64,000 bases of DNA. It comes from Massilia eburnea. GTDB taxonomy: Bacteria; Pseudomonadota; Gammaproteobacteria; Burkholderiales; Burkholderiaceae_D. The stretch lies in NCBI RefSeq assembly GCF_009720745.1, contig NZ_WNKX01000003.1, positions 62,001-126,000 on the forward strand. Direction: 5' to 3'. The notes under the pieces were generated by a model. That model did no database searches and was not told where the DNA came from. It saw only the letters and a list, made by a program, of their open reading frames with translations. Each line of letters starts with the position of its first letter. Positions within the stretch are counted from its first letter, which is position 1. This document shows positions 18,038-26,032 of the stretch, in pieces. The translations under genes and the position numbers were made by a program.

Positions 18038-18415
18038 CTATTTTCCCTTTCGCCAGACAAACGCATCGGCCAGAATCTGAGCTTTGCCGCTGGTTTTGGT
18101 ATGAATGAGCGTACTGACTTCAATCAGATGCTGTGCGTATACGACTGCCAGCCTGCTCCATAGATCCTCGAGTTCAGGCGCGTTGGGCCCATACCTTAAT
18201 CCGCCCGCGTCTTCCGCAGCAAGGCCATCGGCATGCATCCTGGCCAGCAGCTGCTGTGCGTCATCGACGCCAAGATACAGGCGGCGCCCCAGGGCATCCG
18301 CTTGCCACGGTTGCCTGCTCTCGCGCATCAGCAGTACCGCCTCGATATAGGGAACGGAGGGAACGCACTGCATGAGGTAGCGCCGTATGTCGTTTGGGAT
18401 CGCTGAAGAACTCAT
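18038..18415 (-). CDS. Winged-helix-like small protein ahead of the membrane pair
   Basis: A 125-residue soluble protein. Residues about 20-70 (a helix beginning VPYIEAVLLMRES, then DALGRRLYLGVDDAQQLLARMHADGL) have the pattern of a winged helix-turn-helix, followed by a short hairpin (GGLRYGP) and a long helix. It could be a regulator or an anti-sigma-like partner of the two membrane proteins; neither role is shown. It heads the three-gene minus-strand set. Confidence 0.7.
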   Translation of the reverse strand: MSSSAIPNDIRRYLMQCVPSVPYIEAVLLMRESRQPWQADALGRRLYLGVDDAQQLLARMHADGLAAEDAGGLRYGPNAPELEDLWSRLAVVYAQHLIEVSTLIHTKTSGKAQILADAFVWRKGK

Positions 18416-18707
18416 GCTAGGCGGTTGGCAGAAGACGGAACGAACGAGTTGTTATGCGCATGAAACTTATATTGCACGAGCTTTATGTCGCTTGCAAGAA
18501 AGTGAATTCAACCGTGCGCGCGGCTATCCCCGGGGCTGCTACTTTCCATAAGGCAATGATTGTTGTGCAATAGTCGACCGATTCGCCCGCAGTGCTTGCA
18601 AACAAATATTGAGTCGATTATGGTATGCCCTATCGCTCCCATACACCGCAGCGACCGTTAACACCGCACCATGCCCCTGTGCGGCGCCCGCCCGAAAGTG
18701 AAGAATC

Positions 18708-18965
18708 ATGCGCGCCCGCCACGCAAAGTCGCCGTACCGCGACGAACTGGAGCTGAATGCCCTCTGTATCGATTTTGTCCACGGCGGCCTGTATGCCTGG
18801 ACATATTTGTCCCGCGCCGGCGTTGCCGACGCTGACATCCTGCGAATCCTCAACGCGCCTGCGGATGCATGGTGCTACAGGGTCGAAAATGCCGAAACGA
18901 CCGCGCGCCTGGCGCTGAACGCCGCCGGAATCCGGCTGAGGGGCTGGCATCCCGGCGGGTGTTGA
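18708..18965 (+). CDS. Small hypothetical protein
   Basis: An 85-residue frame starting at ATG 18708 (a GTG-AAGAATC stretch precedes it, with only a weak ribosome binding site). Codon use is GC3-rich like a real gene, and the product reads as a compact alpha-helical protein (YAWTYLSRAGVADADILRILN, split by charged turns). I do not recognise a family. The 292 bp upstream (18416-18707) hold no gene I can support. It converges on the xylD-like gene, 14 bp away. Confidence 0.45.
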   Translation: MRARHAKSPYRDELELNALCIDFVHGGLYAWTYLSRAGVADADILRILNAPADAWCYRVENAETTARLALNAAGIRLRGWHPGGC

Positions 18966-18979
18966 AGCATGTGGGTCGG

Positions 18980-20749
18980 TCAATGGTTATGCCGCGGCAT
19001 ATCCTGCCCCACCCCGCGGTAGGACACCGCCAACTCCATGCAAGCCCCTGACTGCAGCTGGCCAACCGTGGCGCGATAAATTTCCTGCCATGGTGTCTGG
19101 CTGGCGGGCGCCTGCGCCGGCGCCGCCGTTTTTCGCTGCGCAAACTCCTCCTCGCTGATCAGTACATCGCAGCGCCCGGCATTCAGGTCGACACGCACGA
19201 TGTCGCCGGTGCGCAGCCAGGCCAGGTTGCCGCCCGCCGCGCTCTCCGGCGAAGCGTTCAGGATCGACGGGCTGTCCGAAGTACCGGATTGGCGGCCGTC
19301 GCCCAGCGTCGGCAAGGCGCTGATGCCCTGCTTCAGCAATGCGTCCGGCGGCTGCATATTCACCACTTCAGCCGACCCCGGCCAGCCGATCGGCCCTGCG
19401 CCACGAATGACCAGCATGGAGCGCGCATCGATTTCAAGCGACGGATCATTGATGCGAGCATGGTAGTCGTCGGCGCCGTCGAATACCACGGCACGGCACT
19501 CGAATACGCCTTCGCTGCCCGGCGTGGACAGGTAGCGCTGCCGGAAGTCCGCCGAAATCACGCTGGTTTTCATGATGGCAAAGTCGAACAGATTGCCTTT
19601 CAGGACCAGGAAACCGGCCTGCTCCTTCAGCGGCTGCTCGAACGGATGGATCATCTCGCGGTCGGAGGTGGCGCGTCCTTCCAGGTTGGCCGCCATGCTG
19701 CGCCCGGTCACGGTGGGGCGGGCGGCGCGCAAGCGGCCCGCCTGCTGCAGTTCCCACATGACGGCCGGTACGCCGCCGGCGCGGTGGAAACGCTCGCCCA
19801 GGTACTTGCCGGCCGGCTGCATATTCAGCAGCAGGGGCACGTCGTAGCCGTAGCGCATCCAGTCCTCCGGCGTGATCTCGACACCGGCATGGCGCGCCAT
19901 GGCCATGATGTGCGGCTGCGCGTTGGTGGAACCGCCAATGGCGGCGTTGACCACGATGGCGTCCAGGAAGGCGTCGCGCGTCATGACCTGCGACGGCCGC
20001 AAATCTTCGTGCGCCATCGCCACGATGCGGCGGCCGGTCTCATATGCCATCTGGCCGCGCTCACGGTATGGCGCAGGAATGGCGGAGCAGCCGGTCAGCG
20101 ACATGCCGAGCGCCTCGGCGATTGCATTCATGGTGGAGGCGGTGCCCATCGTGTTGCAGTGGCCGGCAGATGGCGCTGACGCGGTGGCGATCTGCAGGAA
20201 TTTCTCGCCATCGATCTGGCCCGCCGCCATCATGCGGCGGCCCTTCCAGATCGCGGCGCCGGAACCCACCAGTTCACCATCGAACCAGCCGTCCAGCATC
20301 GGGCCGCCCGACAGCACGATGGCCGGCAGGTCCATGGTGGCCGCAGCCATCAGCTGCGACGGCGTGCTCTTGTCGCAGCCGGTCATCAGGACTACAGCGT
20401 CGATCGGATAGCCGTGCAGGATTTCCACCAGTCCCAGGTAGGCCAGGTTGCGGTCGATGGCCGCGGTCGGCCGGCGGCAATTCTCGAATGTCGGGTGCAC
20501 CGGGAATTCCATCGCGATGCCGCCCGCGTCGCGGATGCCCTCACGCACGCGCTTGGCCAGCTCCAGGTGGATGCGGTTGCACGGGTTGATGTCGCTGCCG
20601 CTCTGCGCGATGCCGATGATGGGGCGGCCGGACCGCAGTTCCTCGGCAGTGATGCCGTAATTCATAAAGCGCTCGAGATACAGCGCCGTCATGTCGATGC
20701 GCTCAGGATTGTCAAACCAGTCCTGGGAGCGGAAGCGACGTTCGCTCAT
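18980..20749 (-). CDS. xylD: Pentonate dehydratase of the IlvD/Edd family (xylonate or arabonate)
   Basis: The enzyme dehydrates a sugar acid such as D-xylonate or L-arabonate to the 2-keto-3-deoxy acid. The three Fe-S cysteines of the pentonate-dehydratase branch are at C57 (DINPCNR), C125 (MTGCDKSTP) and C198 (GHCNTMG), with the metal-site Lys at K127. At 589 residues it matches that branch rather than IlvD of branched-chain amino acid synthesis. The ATG at 20749 is backed by AAGGAG. It is the third gene of a minus-strand Weimberg-type set after xylX and the SDR gene. Which pentonate it prefers cannot be read from sequence. Confidence 0.88.
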   Translation of the reverse strand: MSERRFRSQDWFDNPERIDMTALYLERFMNYGITAEELRSGRPIIGIAQSGSDINPCNRIHLELAKRVREGIRDAGGIAMEFPVHPTFENCRRPTAAIDRNLAYLGLVEILHGYPIDAVVLMTGCDKSTPSQLMAAATMDLPAIVLSGGPMLDGWFDGELVGSGAAIWKGRRMMAAGQIDGEKFLQIATASAPSAGHCNTMGTASTMNAIAEALGMSLTGCSAIPAPYRERGQMAYETGRRIVAMAHEDLRPSQVMTRDAFLDAIVVNAAIGGSTNAQPHIMAMARHAGVEITPEDWMRYGYDVPLLLNMQPAGKYLGERFHRAGGVPAVMWELQQAGRLRAARPTVTGRSMAANLEGRATSDREMIHPFEQPLKEQAGFLVLKGNLFDFAIMKTSVISADFRQRYLSTPGSEGVFECRAVVFDGADDYHARINDPSLEIDARSMLVIRGAGPIGWPGSAEVVNMQPPDALLKQGISALPTLGDGRQSGTSDSPSILNASPESAAGGNLAWLRTGDIVRVDLNAGRCDVLISEEEFAQRKTAAPAQAPASQTPWQEIYRATVGQLQSGACMELAVSYRGVGQDMPRHNH

Positions 20750-20762
20750 GATGCCTTTCTCC

Positions 20763-21545
20763 TTATGCACCGTACCAGCCGGCGTCTACAAAATATTCGC
20801 GGCCGCTGCAGCGCGCAGCATTGGACGAGGCCAGGAACAGGGTCAGCGCGGCCACATCCTCCGGCTGCACGCGTTGCGGCAGGCACTGGGCGGCCAGGAT
20901 TTCCCCTTCGCTTTCCGGCGTTTGCCACAAAGCCATCTGGCGCGGCGTATTGACCGCGCCCGGCACGATGCAGTTCACGCGGATGCCGTGCGGCCCGAGC
21001 TCACGCGCCAGGCCGCGCGTCAAGCCTTCGATGGCGGCCTTGGAGGCCATGTACAGCGGCAGGCCGGCCAGCGCAAGGTGCCAGGAAATCGAGCCGAAAT
21101 TGAGAATGACCCCGTTCCCCTTTTCCTGCATGCCGGGCAGTACGGCCTGTGCGCAGAAGAACTGGTGGCGCAGGTTGACGGCGAGGCTCTGGTCCCAATA
21201 TTGCGCGGTAACTTCCCGCACCTGGTGGCGCTGGTCGTTGGCAGCGTTGTTGACCAGGATATCGACTGCGCCGTAGTCGCGTGTGATGCCGGCAAACGCC
21301 GCACCCAGCTGGTCCAGGTCGGTCAGGTCGCAGTGCACGTAGCGCGGCGGGAAGCCGGACTGGGCCAGCTTTTGCGCCAGTTCATGCGATGGTCCGTCTT
21401 GCACGTCGAGGAAGACGACATGCGCCCCCTGCCCTGCAAAGGCTTCAACGATGGCGGCGCCGATGCCGGAGCCGCCACCGGTCACCACCACCAGCTTGCC
21501 CGGCAGGTCCGGGTAGCGGGCGTATTCCATAGGATTTGCGGACAT
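20763..21545 (-). CDS. Short-chain dehydrogenase, probable pentose 1-dehydrogenase
   Basis: A classical SDR of 260 residues with TGGGSGIG at 22-29, NNAAND at 99-104 and the catalytic set S152, Y165 and K169 (YMASK). The D49 region (VVFLDVQD) favours NAD over NADP. Between a 2-keto-3-deoxy acid dehydratase and a pentonate dehydratase, the natural job is oxidation of D-xylose or L-arabinose to the lactone, as XylB does in Caulobacter; this is inferred from context. The ATG at 21545 lies 2 bp after the xylX stop, with GGGGAG overlapping that stop. Confidence 0.85.
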   Translation of the reverse strand: MSANPMEYARYPDLPGKLVVVTGGGSGIGAAIVEAFAGQGAHVVFLDVQDGPSHELAQKLAQSGFPPRYVHCDLTDLDQLGAAFAGITRDYGAVDILVNNAANDQRHQVREVTAQYWDQSLAVNLRHQFFCAQAVLPGMQEKGNGVILNFGSISWHLALAGLPLYMASKAAIEGLTRGLARELGPHGIRVNCIVPGAVNTPRQMALWQTPESEGEILAAQCLPQRVQPEDVAALTLFLASSNAARCSGREYFVDAGWYGA

Positions 21546-21547
21546 GC

Positions 21548-22705
21548 TCACTCCCCGAACGCGATGCCGCGCTGCGCCAGGTTGCTGTACAAGGCACGCA
21601 CGCCGAACGTCCATGGCGGCAGCTGGTCGCTGCGCTGCACCTGGTTGACCAGGGTTCCCAGCGCCGTGCTGCCGATGCTGACACGGTCGCCCAGGTGATG
21701 GGTGAAGCCCGCCCCTGGCGCATCACGGTCCTTGGTCGGCGAGAACATGGTGCCGAGGAAGAGCATGAAGCCGTCGGGATATTGGTGATGCGGGCCGCAA
21801 GCCTGCTTCACCAGGTCCAGCGGATCACGGCTGATTTCGCGCATGCGGCTGGTGCCGGCGAGCTCGAAGCCGTCTTCGGCGCCTTCGATCAGCAGGCTCA
21901 CTTCGGCGTTACGCACGGTGTCGATGCTGAAATGCTGGTCGAACATGCGGATGAACGGGCCGATGGAGCACGATGCGTTATTGTCCTTGGCCTTGCCCAG
22001 CAAGAGTGCGCTGCGCCCTTCGATGTCGCGCAGGTTGACGTCGTTGCCCAGGGTCGCGCCCAGGGCGACGCCGGCGCTGTTGACGGCCAGGACGATTTCC
22101 GGCTCGGGATTATTCCATTTTGAATCAGGGTGGATGCCGACCGCCGCGCCGTGCCCGACCGCCGACATGGCCTGCGACTTGGTGAACACCTCGGCGTCAG
22201 GTCCAATGCCCACCTCCATGTATTGCGACCAGAGGCCGCGATCCAGCAGGTCCGCCTTCAACTGCATGGCCGCGTCGGATCCGGGACGGATTTCGGACAG
22301 GTCGGCGCCGATGCGCGACTGGATTTCCTTACGCAGGTCGGCCGCGCGGGCCGGATCGCCCTTGGCGCGTTCTTCGATCACCCGCTCCAGCAGGCTGACG
22401 GCAAAGGTGACGCCACAGGCTTTGACCGCCTGCAGGTCGCACGGCGCCAGCAGGCGCAGGCCATCGCAAGCGCCTGCCTCGTTCGCCAGTGCGGCCACGG
22501 GGCCGAGCGGCTCGCCTTGCGCCTGCGCCAGCAGTTCCTGCAAACCGGCGCGCTCGAACAGTGCGGACACTGTTGGCGCATGCCGGGTGATATCGAACAT
22601 CTGGCCCTGGCGCACCACGACCACGGCCGGCCCGATGTTTTCGCGCCAGACACGCCCTACCAGCAATGCCCGCTCCAGGTCGGCGGGCAATATTGCATTC
22701 GTCAC
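21548..22705 (-). CDS. xylX: 2-keto-3-deoxy-pentonate dehydratase (XylX/FAH family)
   Basis: XylX removes a second water from 2-keto-3-deoxy-pentonate, giving alpha-ketoglutarate semialdehyde in the Weimberg pathway. The 385-residue product has the FAH-fold metal site region (WNNPEPEIVLAVNSAG and GNDVNLRDIEGRSALLLGKAK, split) and the usual XylX length. The start is the GTG at 22705, with GGGAGAAG 6-7 bp upstream; a longer frame runs to 22762 without a good site. An operator-like element lies 68 bp upstream. The lactonase (xylC) and the semialdehyde dehydrogenase (xylA) of the pathway are not in the window. Confidence 0.85.
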   Translation of the reverse strand: MTNAILPADLERALLVGRVWRENIGPAVVVVRQGQMFDITRHAPTVSALFERAGLQELLAQAQGEPLGPVAALANEAGACDGLRLLAPCDLQAVKACGVTFAVSLLERVIEERAKGDPARAADLRKEIQSRIGADLSEIRPGSDAAMQLKADLLDRGLWSQYMEVGIGPDAEVFTKSQAMSAVGHGAAVGIHPDSKWNNPEPEIVLAVNSAGVALGATLGNDVNLRDIEGRSALLLGKAKDNNASCSIGPFIRMFDQHFSIDTVRNAEVSLLIEGAEDGFELAGTSRMREISRDPLDLVKQACGPHHQYPDGFMLFLGTMFSPTKDRDAPGAGFTHHLGDRVSIGSTALGTLVNQVQRSDQLPPWTFGVRALYSNLAQRGIAFGE

Positions 22706-22772
22706 TTGAATCTTCTCCCTGACTGCGTTGGTTGATTGACGAATGAATGTTGCCCGCTGCAAGTGCTATCCG

Positions 22773-22805
22773 CAATTATGAAACTCACCAATGCGGCTCA
22801 TGATT
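22773..22805 (+). promoter_or_regulatory. Operator-like element A, ahead of xylX
   Basis: CAATT at 22773, ATGAAACTCACCAA follows, then after seven bases CATGATT. It matches the shared pattern (CAATT, N2, GAAAATCACCAA, N7, AAYGAWW) with two changes. The CAATT end is 68 bp from the xylX GTG. Confidence 0.6.
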
Positions 22806-22821
22806 AAGCGTACGGGATGTT

Positions 22822-24318
22822 TTAGCGCATCTGGGCGAGATATTTCGCATGCTCCGGCACGACGCCCACCGCCTGGCGGATGGTGTCCCGCACCCGGGTG
22901 AAATGGTCTTGCAGGCGCTCCAGGTCGAACAGGTCGACCAGCGGGTCATACGCCTTCGGAGTGATGCCAAGGCCCATCAGGATCGAAACATGGGAGGCGA
23001 CGCCGAAGCCCTCCGTGTCATAGATCATCACCCGGCCGGTAGCGCGGAACAGCTCGATCTGGTGGCGCAGCGTATCCGGGATCGCCATATTGGCGCAATA
23101 GCGCCAGAACTCCGAGTCCTCGCGCCTGGTGGCTTTGTAGTGCAGGATGATGAAGTCGCGCACGTACTCGTAGCGCTGCGACACCAGGCGGTTGAATTCA
23201 TCCGCCAGTTCCGGCCGGAAGTCCTGGTCGGGAAAGTACTGCAGCAGCCAGCCGACCGCATTTTCAATGATGTTGATGCTGGTCGACTCGAGCGGCTCCA
23301 GGAAACCGCTCGATAATCCCACCGCCACGCAATTCCTGATCCACGACTTGCGGCGCCGGCCCGTCGTAAAACGCAGCTGGCGCGGATCGTCGAGCGCGCG
23401 CCCGTCCAGCCCGGCCAGCAGCACCCGCCCAGCCTCCTCGTCACTGGTGAAGCCGTTGCAGTACACGTGGCCGTTGCCGGTGCGGTGCTGCAGCGGAATG
23501 CGCCATGTCCAGCCGGCGCTGCGGGCAGTCGACGTGGTGTAAGGCGTCAGAGGCTCCGCCTTTTCGCATGGCACGGCCTGCGCGCTGTTACAAGGCAGCA
23601 TGGCGCTCCAGTCGTCATACCCTGCCTGGTAGACGCCTTCGATCAGCAGGCCGCGGAAGCCGGAACAGTCGATGAACAGGTCGCCTTCGATACGGCGCCC
23701 GTCTTTCAGCTTCAGTGCGGTGATAAACCCGGTTTCCGGATGCTGTTCAACCTCATTGATCATCCCTTCGGCGCGCTGCACGCCGCGCTCCATTGCATAG
23801 CCGCGCAGGAAGGCGGCGTACAGGCTGGCGTCAAAGTGGTAGGCGTAGGAGAAGGCATTGGTCGCGGCAGGCTGGTCGCCATAGGGCTCCATGAACCGGT
23901 TGGCGCGCGCCATGACGGTGGCGGTCGACCATTCCTCGTACGACGGCATGTCCTTGTAGACGCTGGCCAGGCGCAGCCAGTACATGATCGGCGAACGGCC
24001 CTCGATGGCAGGACCGAAATCGCCGAATCCGTGGAAGAAGCGGTTGCCGATGTGGCCCCAGTCCTTGAACTCGATGCCAAGCTTGAAGGTCGCCTGCGTT
24101 TTCCTGACGAAATCGGCGTTATCGATGCCGAGCGCCTGGTTGAAGTAGCGGATGGTCGGCAGTGTTGCCTCCCCTACTCCCACGGTGCCGATCTCCGGCG
24201 ATTCGACCAGCACGATTTCACAGGTCTTGCCAAGCTTGAGCGCCAGCGGCGCGGCGGCCATCCAGCCGGCGGTGCCGCCGCCAACGATGACGATTTTCCG
24301 AATCGGCTTACCGGACAT
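22822..24318 (-). CDS. Tryptophan-halogenase-like flavoprotein (1)
   Basis: A 498-residue FAD-dependent halogenase-family protein. It has the GxGxxG box (IVGGGTAGWM, residues 11-20), the catalytic Lys at K79 (FKLGIEF), the family WxWxIP motif (GWTWRIPL, near residue 266) and FLEPLEST with the conserved Glu. All residues needed for halogenation are therefore present. It follows the GH35 gene by 13 bp and the TonB receptor before that, so it is the last gene of a receptor-glycosidase transcript. The substrate is unknown: free tryptophan is unlikely in this setting, and indole- or peptide-type substrates are known for relatives. Confidence 0.88.
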   Translation of the reverse strand: MSGKPIRKIVIVGGGTAGWMAAAPLALKLGKTCEIVLVESPEIGTVGVGEATLPTIRYFNQALGIDNADFVRKTQATFKLGIEFKDWGHIGNRFFHGFGDFGPAIEGRSPIMYWLRLASVYKDMPSYEEWSTATVMARANRFMEPYGDQPAATNAFSYAYHFDASLYAAFLRGYAMERGVQRAEGMINEVEQHPETGFITALKLKDGRRIEGDLFIDCSGFRGLLIEGVYQAGYDDWSAMLPCNSAQAVPCEKAEPLTPYTTSTARSAGWTWRIPLQHRTGNGHVYCNGFTSDEEAGRVLLAGLDGRALDDPRQLRFTTGRRRKSWIRNCVAVGLSSGFLEPLESTSINIIENAVGWLLQYFPDQDFRPELADEFNRLVSQRYEYVRDFIILHYKATRREDSEFWRYCANMAIPDTLRHQIELFRATGRVMIYDTEGFGVASHVSILMGLGITPKAYDPLVDLFDLERLQDHFTRVRDTIRQAVGVVPEHAKYLAQMR

Positions 24319-24331
24319 GATTAATTCTCCA

Positions 24332-25978
24332 TCAATATGTACCCAGGCGAATCTTCAGCACCGTGGGATTGCCTGTCAAGTTGATGCCCCAGTCGGTCTG
24401 GTCGCCATTCCAGTTGCGCTCCATGATCCACTTGCCGGCGGCATCGAAACGTCCCTCTTCCACGCGCGCATACATCGATGGCTTGCCGGCGTTGGGGCCG
24501 GCGCCTTCAAAGCTCAAGCGCACGTTCTGTCCAACGACAACAAATTCATTGTCGCCGATTTGCGCCAGCGCGGCGCCGCCGTTGGGCGATTCGGTCCCCG
24601 GCGGCAGGTCGTCCTTGCTGGCGTTGCCGAACTGCCATTCGCGGAAGGTGGCCGTCACTTTCCAGCCGGCGGCGGTCAGCGTCTGCGGCTGGCGGTCATC
24701 GCCTTCCGCGATACCGTAGGTGCGGCCGGCCAGCGACCACTGCGCCCACAGGCCCGCCATCGGCCGGAACGCAGCGTAGACCTTGCCGAACGGTTCGGCC
24801 ATGGCTTTGTCTTTCAGCCTGGAGCCGAGCGGATAATTGCTGTAGTCGGCGTAATCAATGCCGAACGGCGCGACGCCGATCGCTCCGCGTCCAAGGATCT
24901 GGTAAATATAGCGCGCATAAGTGGCGGCATTGCCCATCTCCGGGACAAACAGGGCGTTGTCCTGGCGCTGGAACAATGCCAGGGTCGCACCCAGCTTCTT
25001 CGACTCCGGCGAGTACAGGTCCGGCGCGGCGATGTCGATATGAGGCGCTGCCGCTTTGTAGATGTCGATCACGTCGAAGGTAGGGCCGCCGCTGGCAAAA
25101 TTGCCCTTCCACGGCGCCATTGGTTCGACCGGATCACGCAGGGCGTTATTGACATACATCGGCAAGTCGTAGACCGCGCGCCCGGCCTTGGCCAGCGTTT
25201 CGATATAGCTGGCCACGGCGTAGGCATGGAAATATTCGTCGGCATACGGGCCGTAGACCTCGGCCCAGCTGCCGCTGGCGGCGCCGGCGACGGGCGCCTT
25301 CTTGCGCGCCAGGACTGCCGGCGGCACCGGCTGTTCAAACGCAGCCTGCGCCCTGGCGCCGAAGTCGCGCACGGTGCCGTAAGTACCGACCTCGTTCTCA
25401 ACCTGCACCATGATCACGGTGCGTTGCGCGGAATCGGTCTTCTTCAGGTGCTCCATCAGCGCGACAAAAGCGTTGGCGTCGGCCTGCAAGGTCTGCTCGC
25501 CAAACGGCGACAGGCAATAGATCGTCTTGCCGTCCTTGTCCACCATACGCGGGAAGCGCTGGTTGTCGAACTTTACCCATTCCGGCGTGTACTGCGGCCC
25601 GGTGTTCTTCCAGGTGCCGAACCAGAGCAGGACCAGCCGCATCTTGTTTTGCCGTGCTTGCGCCACCAGGGTGTCAATGTAGCTGAAATCGAACTTGCCT
25701 TCAGTAGGCTCGAGCTGTTCCCAGGCCACCGGGATTTCGACCGTGTTGGCATGGGCGTCTTGCGCCGCAGCCCACACTTTATCCAGTGCCGACGGATAGT
25801 TGCTCGAGTTATGCGCCTGCACGCCCAGCATGGTGAAAGGCCGGCCGTCGACCATCAGCGCAAAGCGCCCATCCTGGCGCAGCAATTGCGGAATCGGCGC
25901 CTGTGCGGCGTTGGCATGCGCGGACAGCATCGCCATCAAGCAAAACGCCGCCATAAGGCGGCTGGGCGTTTTTTTCAT
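24332..25978 (-). CDS. GH35 beta-galactosidase (DUF5597 type)
   Basis: Exported 548-residue glycosidase with a signal peptide ending AHANAAQA. The GH35 barrel shows FTMLGVQAHNSSNYP, the acid/base Glu E196 in VQVENEVGTYG, and a nucleophile Glu in FVPEMGN around residue 347; the C-terminal beta-sandwich matches the DUF5597 arrangement. Known relatives in xyloglucan loci (Cellvibrio) remove terminal galactose from side chains, which fits here. It lies 54 bp downstream of the TonB receptor gene, in the same direction. Confidence 0.88.
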   Translation of the reverse strand: MKKTPSRLMAAFCLMAMLSAHANAAQAPIPQLLRQDGRFALMVDGRPFTMLGVQAHNSSNYPSALDKVWAAAQDAHANTVEIPVAWEQLEPTEGKFDFSYIDTLVAQARQNKMRLVLLWFGTWKNTGPQYTPEWVKFDNQRFPRMVDKDGKTIYCLSPFGEQTLQADANAFVALMEHLKKTDSAQRTVIMVQVENEVGTYGTVRDFGARAQAAFEQPVPPAVLARKKAPVAGAASGSWAEVYGPYADEYFHAYAVASYIETLAKAGRAVYDLPMYVNNALRDPVEPMAPWKGNFASGGPTFDVIDIYKAAAPHIDIAAPDLYSPESKKLGATLALFQRQDNALFVPEMGNAATYARYIYQILGRGAIGVAPFGIDYADYSNYPLGSRLKDKAMAEPFGKVYAAFRPMAGLWAQWSLAGRTYGIAEGDDRQPQTLTAAGWKVTATFREWQFGNASKDDLPPGTESPNGGAALAQIGDNEFVVVGQNVRLSFEGAGPNAGKPSMYARVEEGRFDAAGKWIMERNWNGDQTDWGINLTGNPTVLKIRLGTY

Positions 25979-26032
25979 TCGTCATCCATCTCAAAAAGGC
26001 AGCACGCCGCGAGGACGTGCTGCCGGACCGTC

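Noticed and set aside
15444-18415. Prophage or integrated plasmid remnant
   Set aside because: No integrase, attachment repeats, capsid or replication genes were found; base composition is not clearly different from the flanks.
18539-18853. A 104-codon minus-strand open frame overlapping the small plus-strand gene
   Set aside because: Weaker codon pattern and no ribosome binding site; the plus-strand 85-residue frame is more gene-like, though it is also uncertain.
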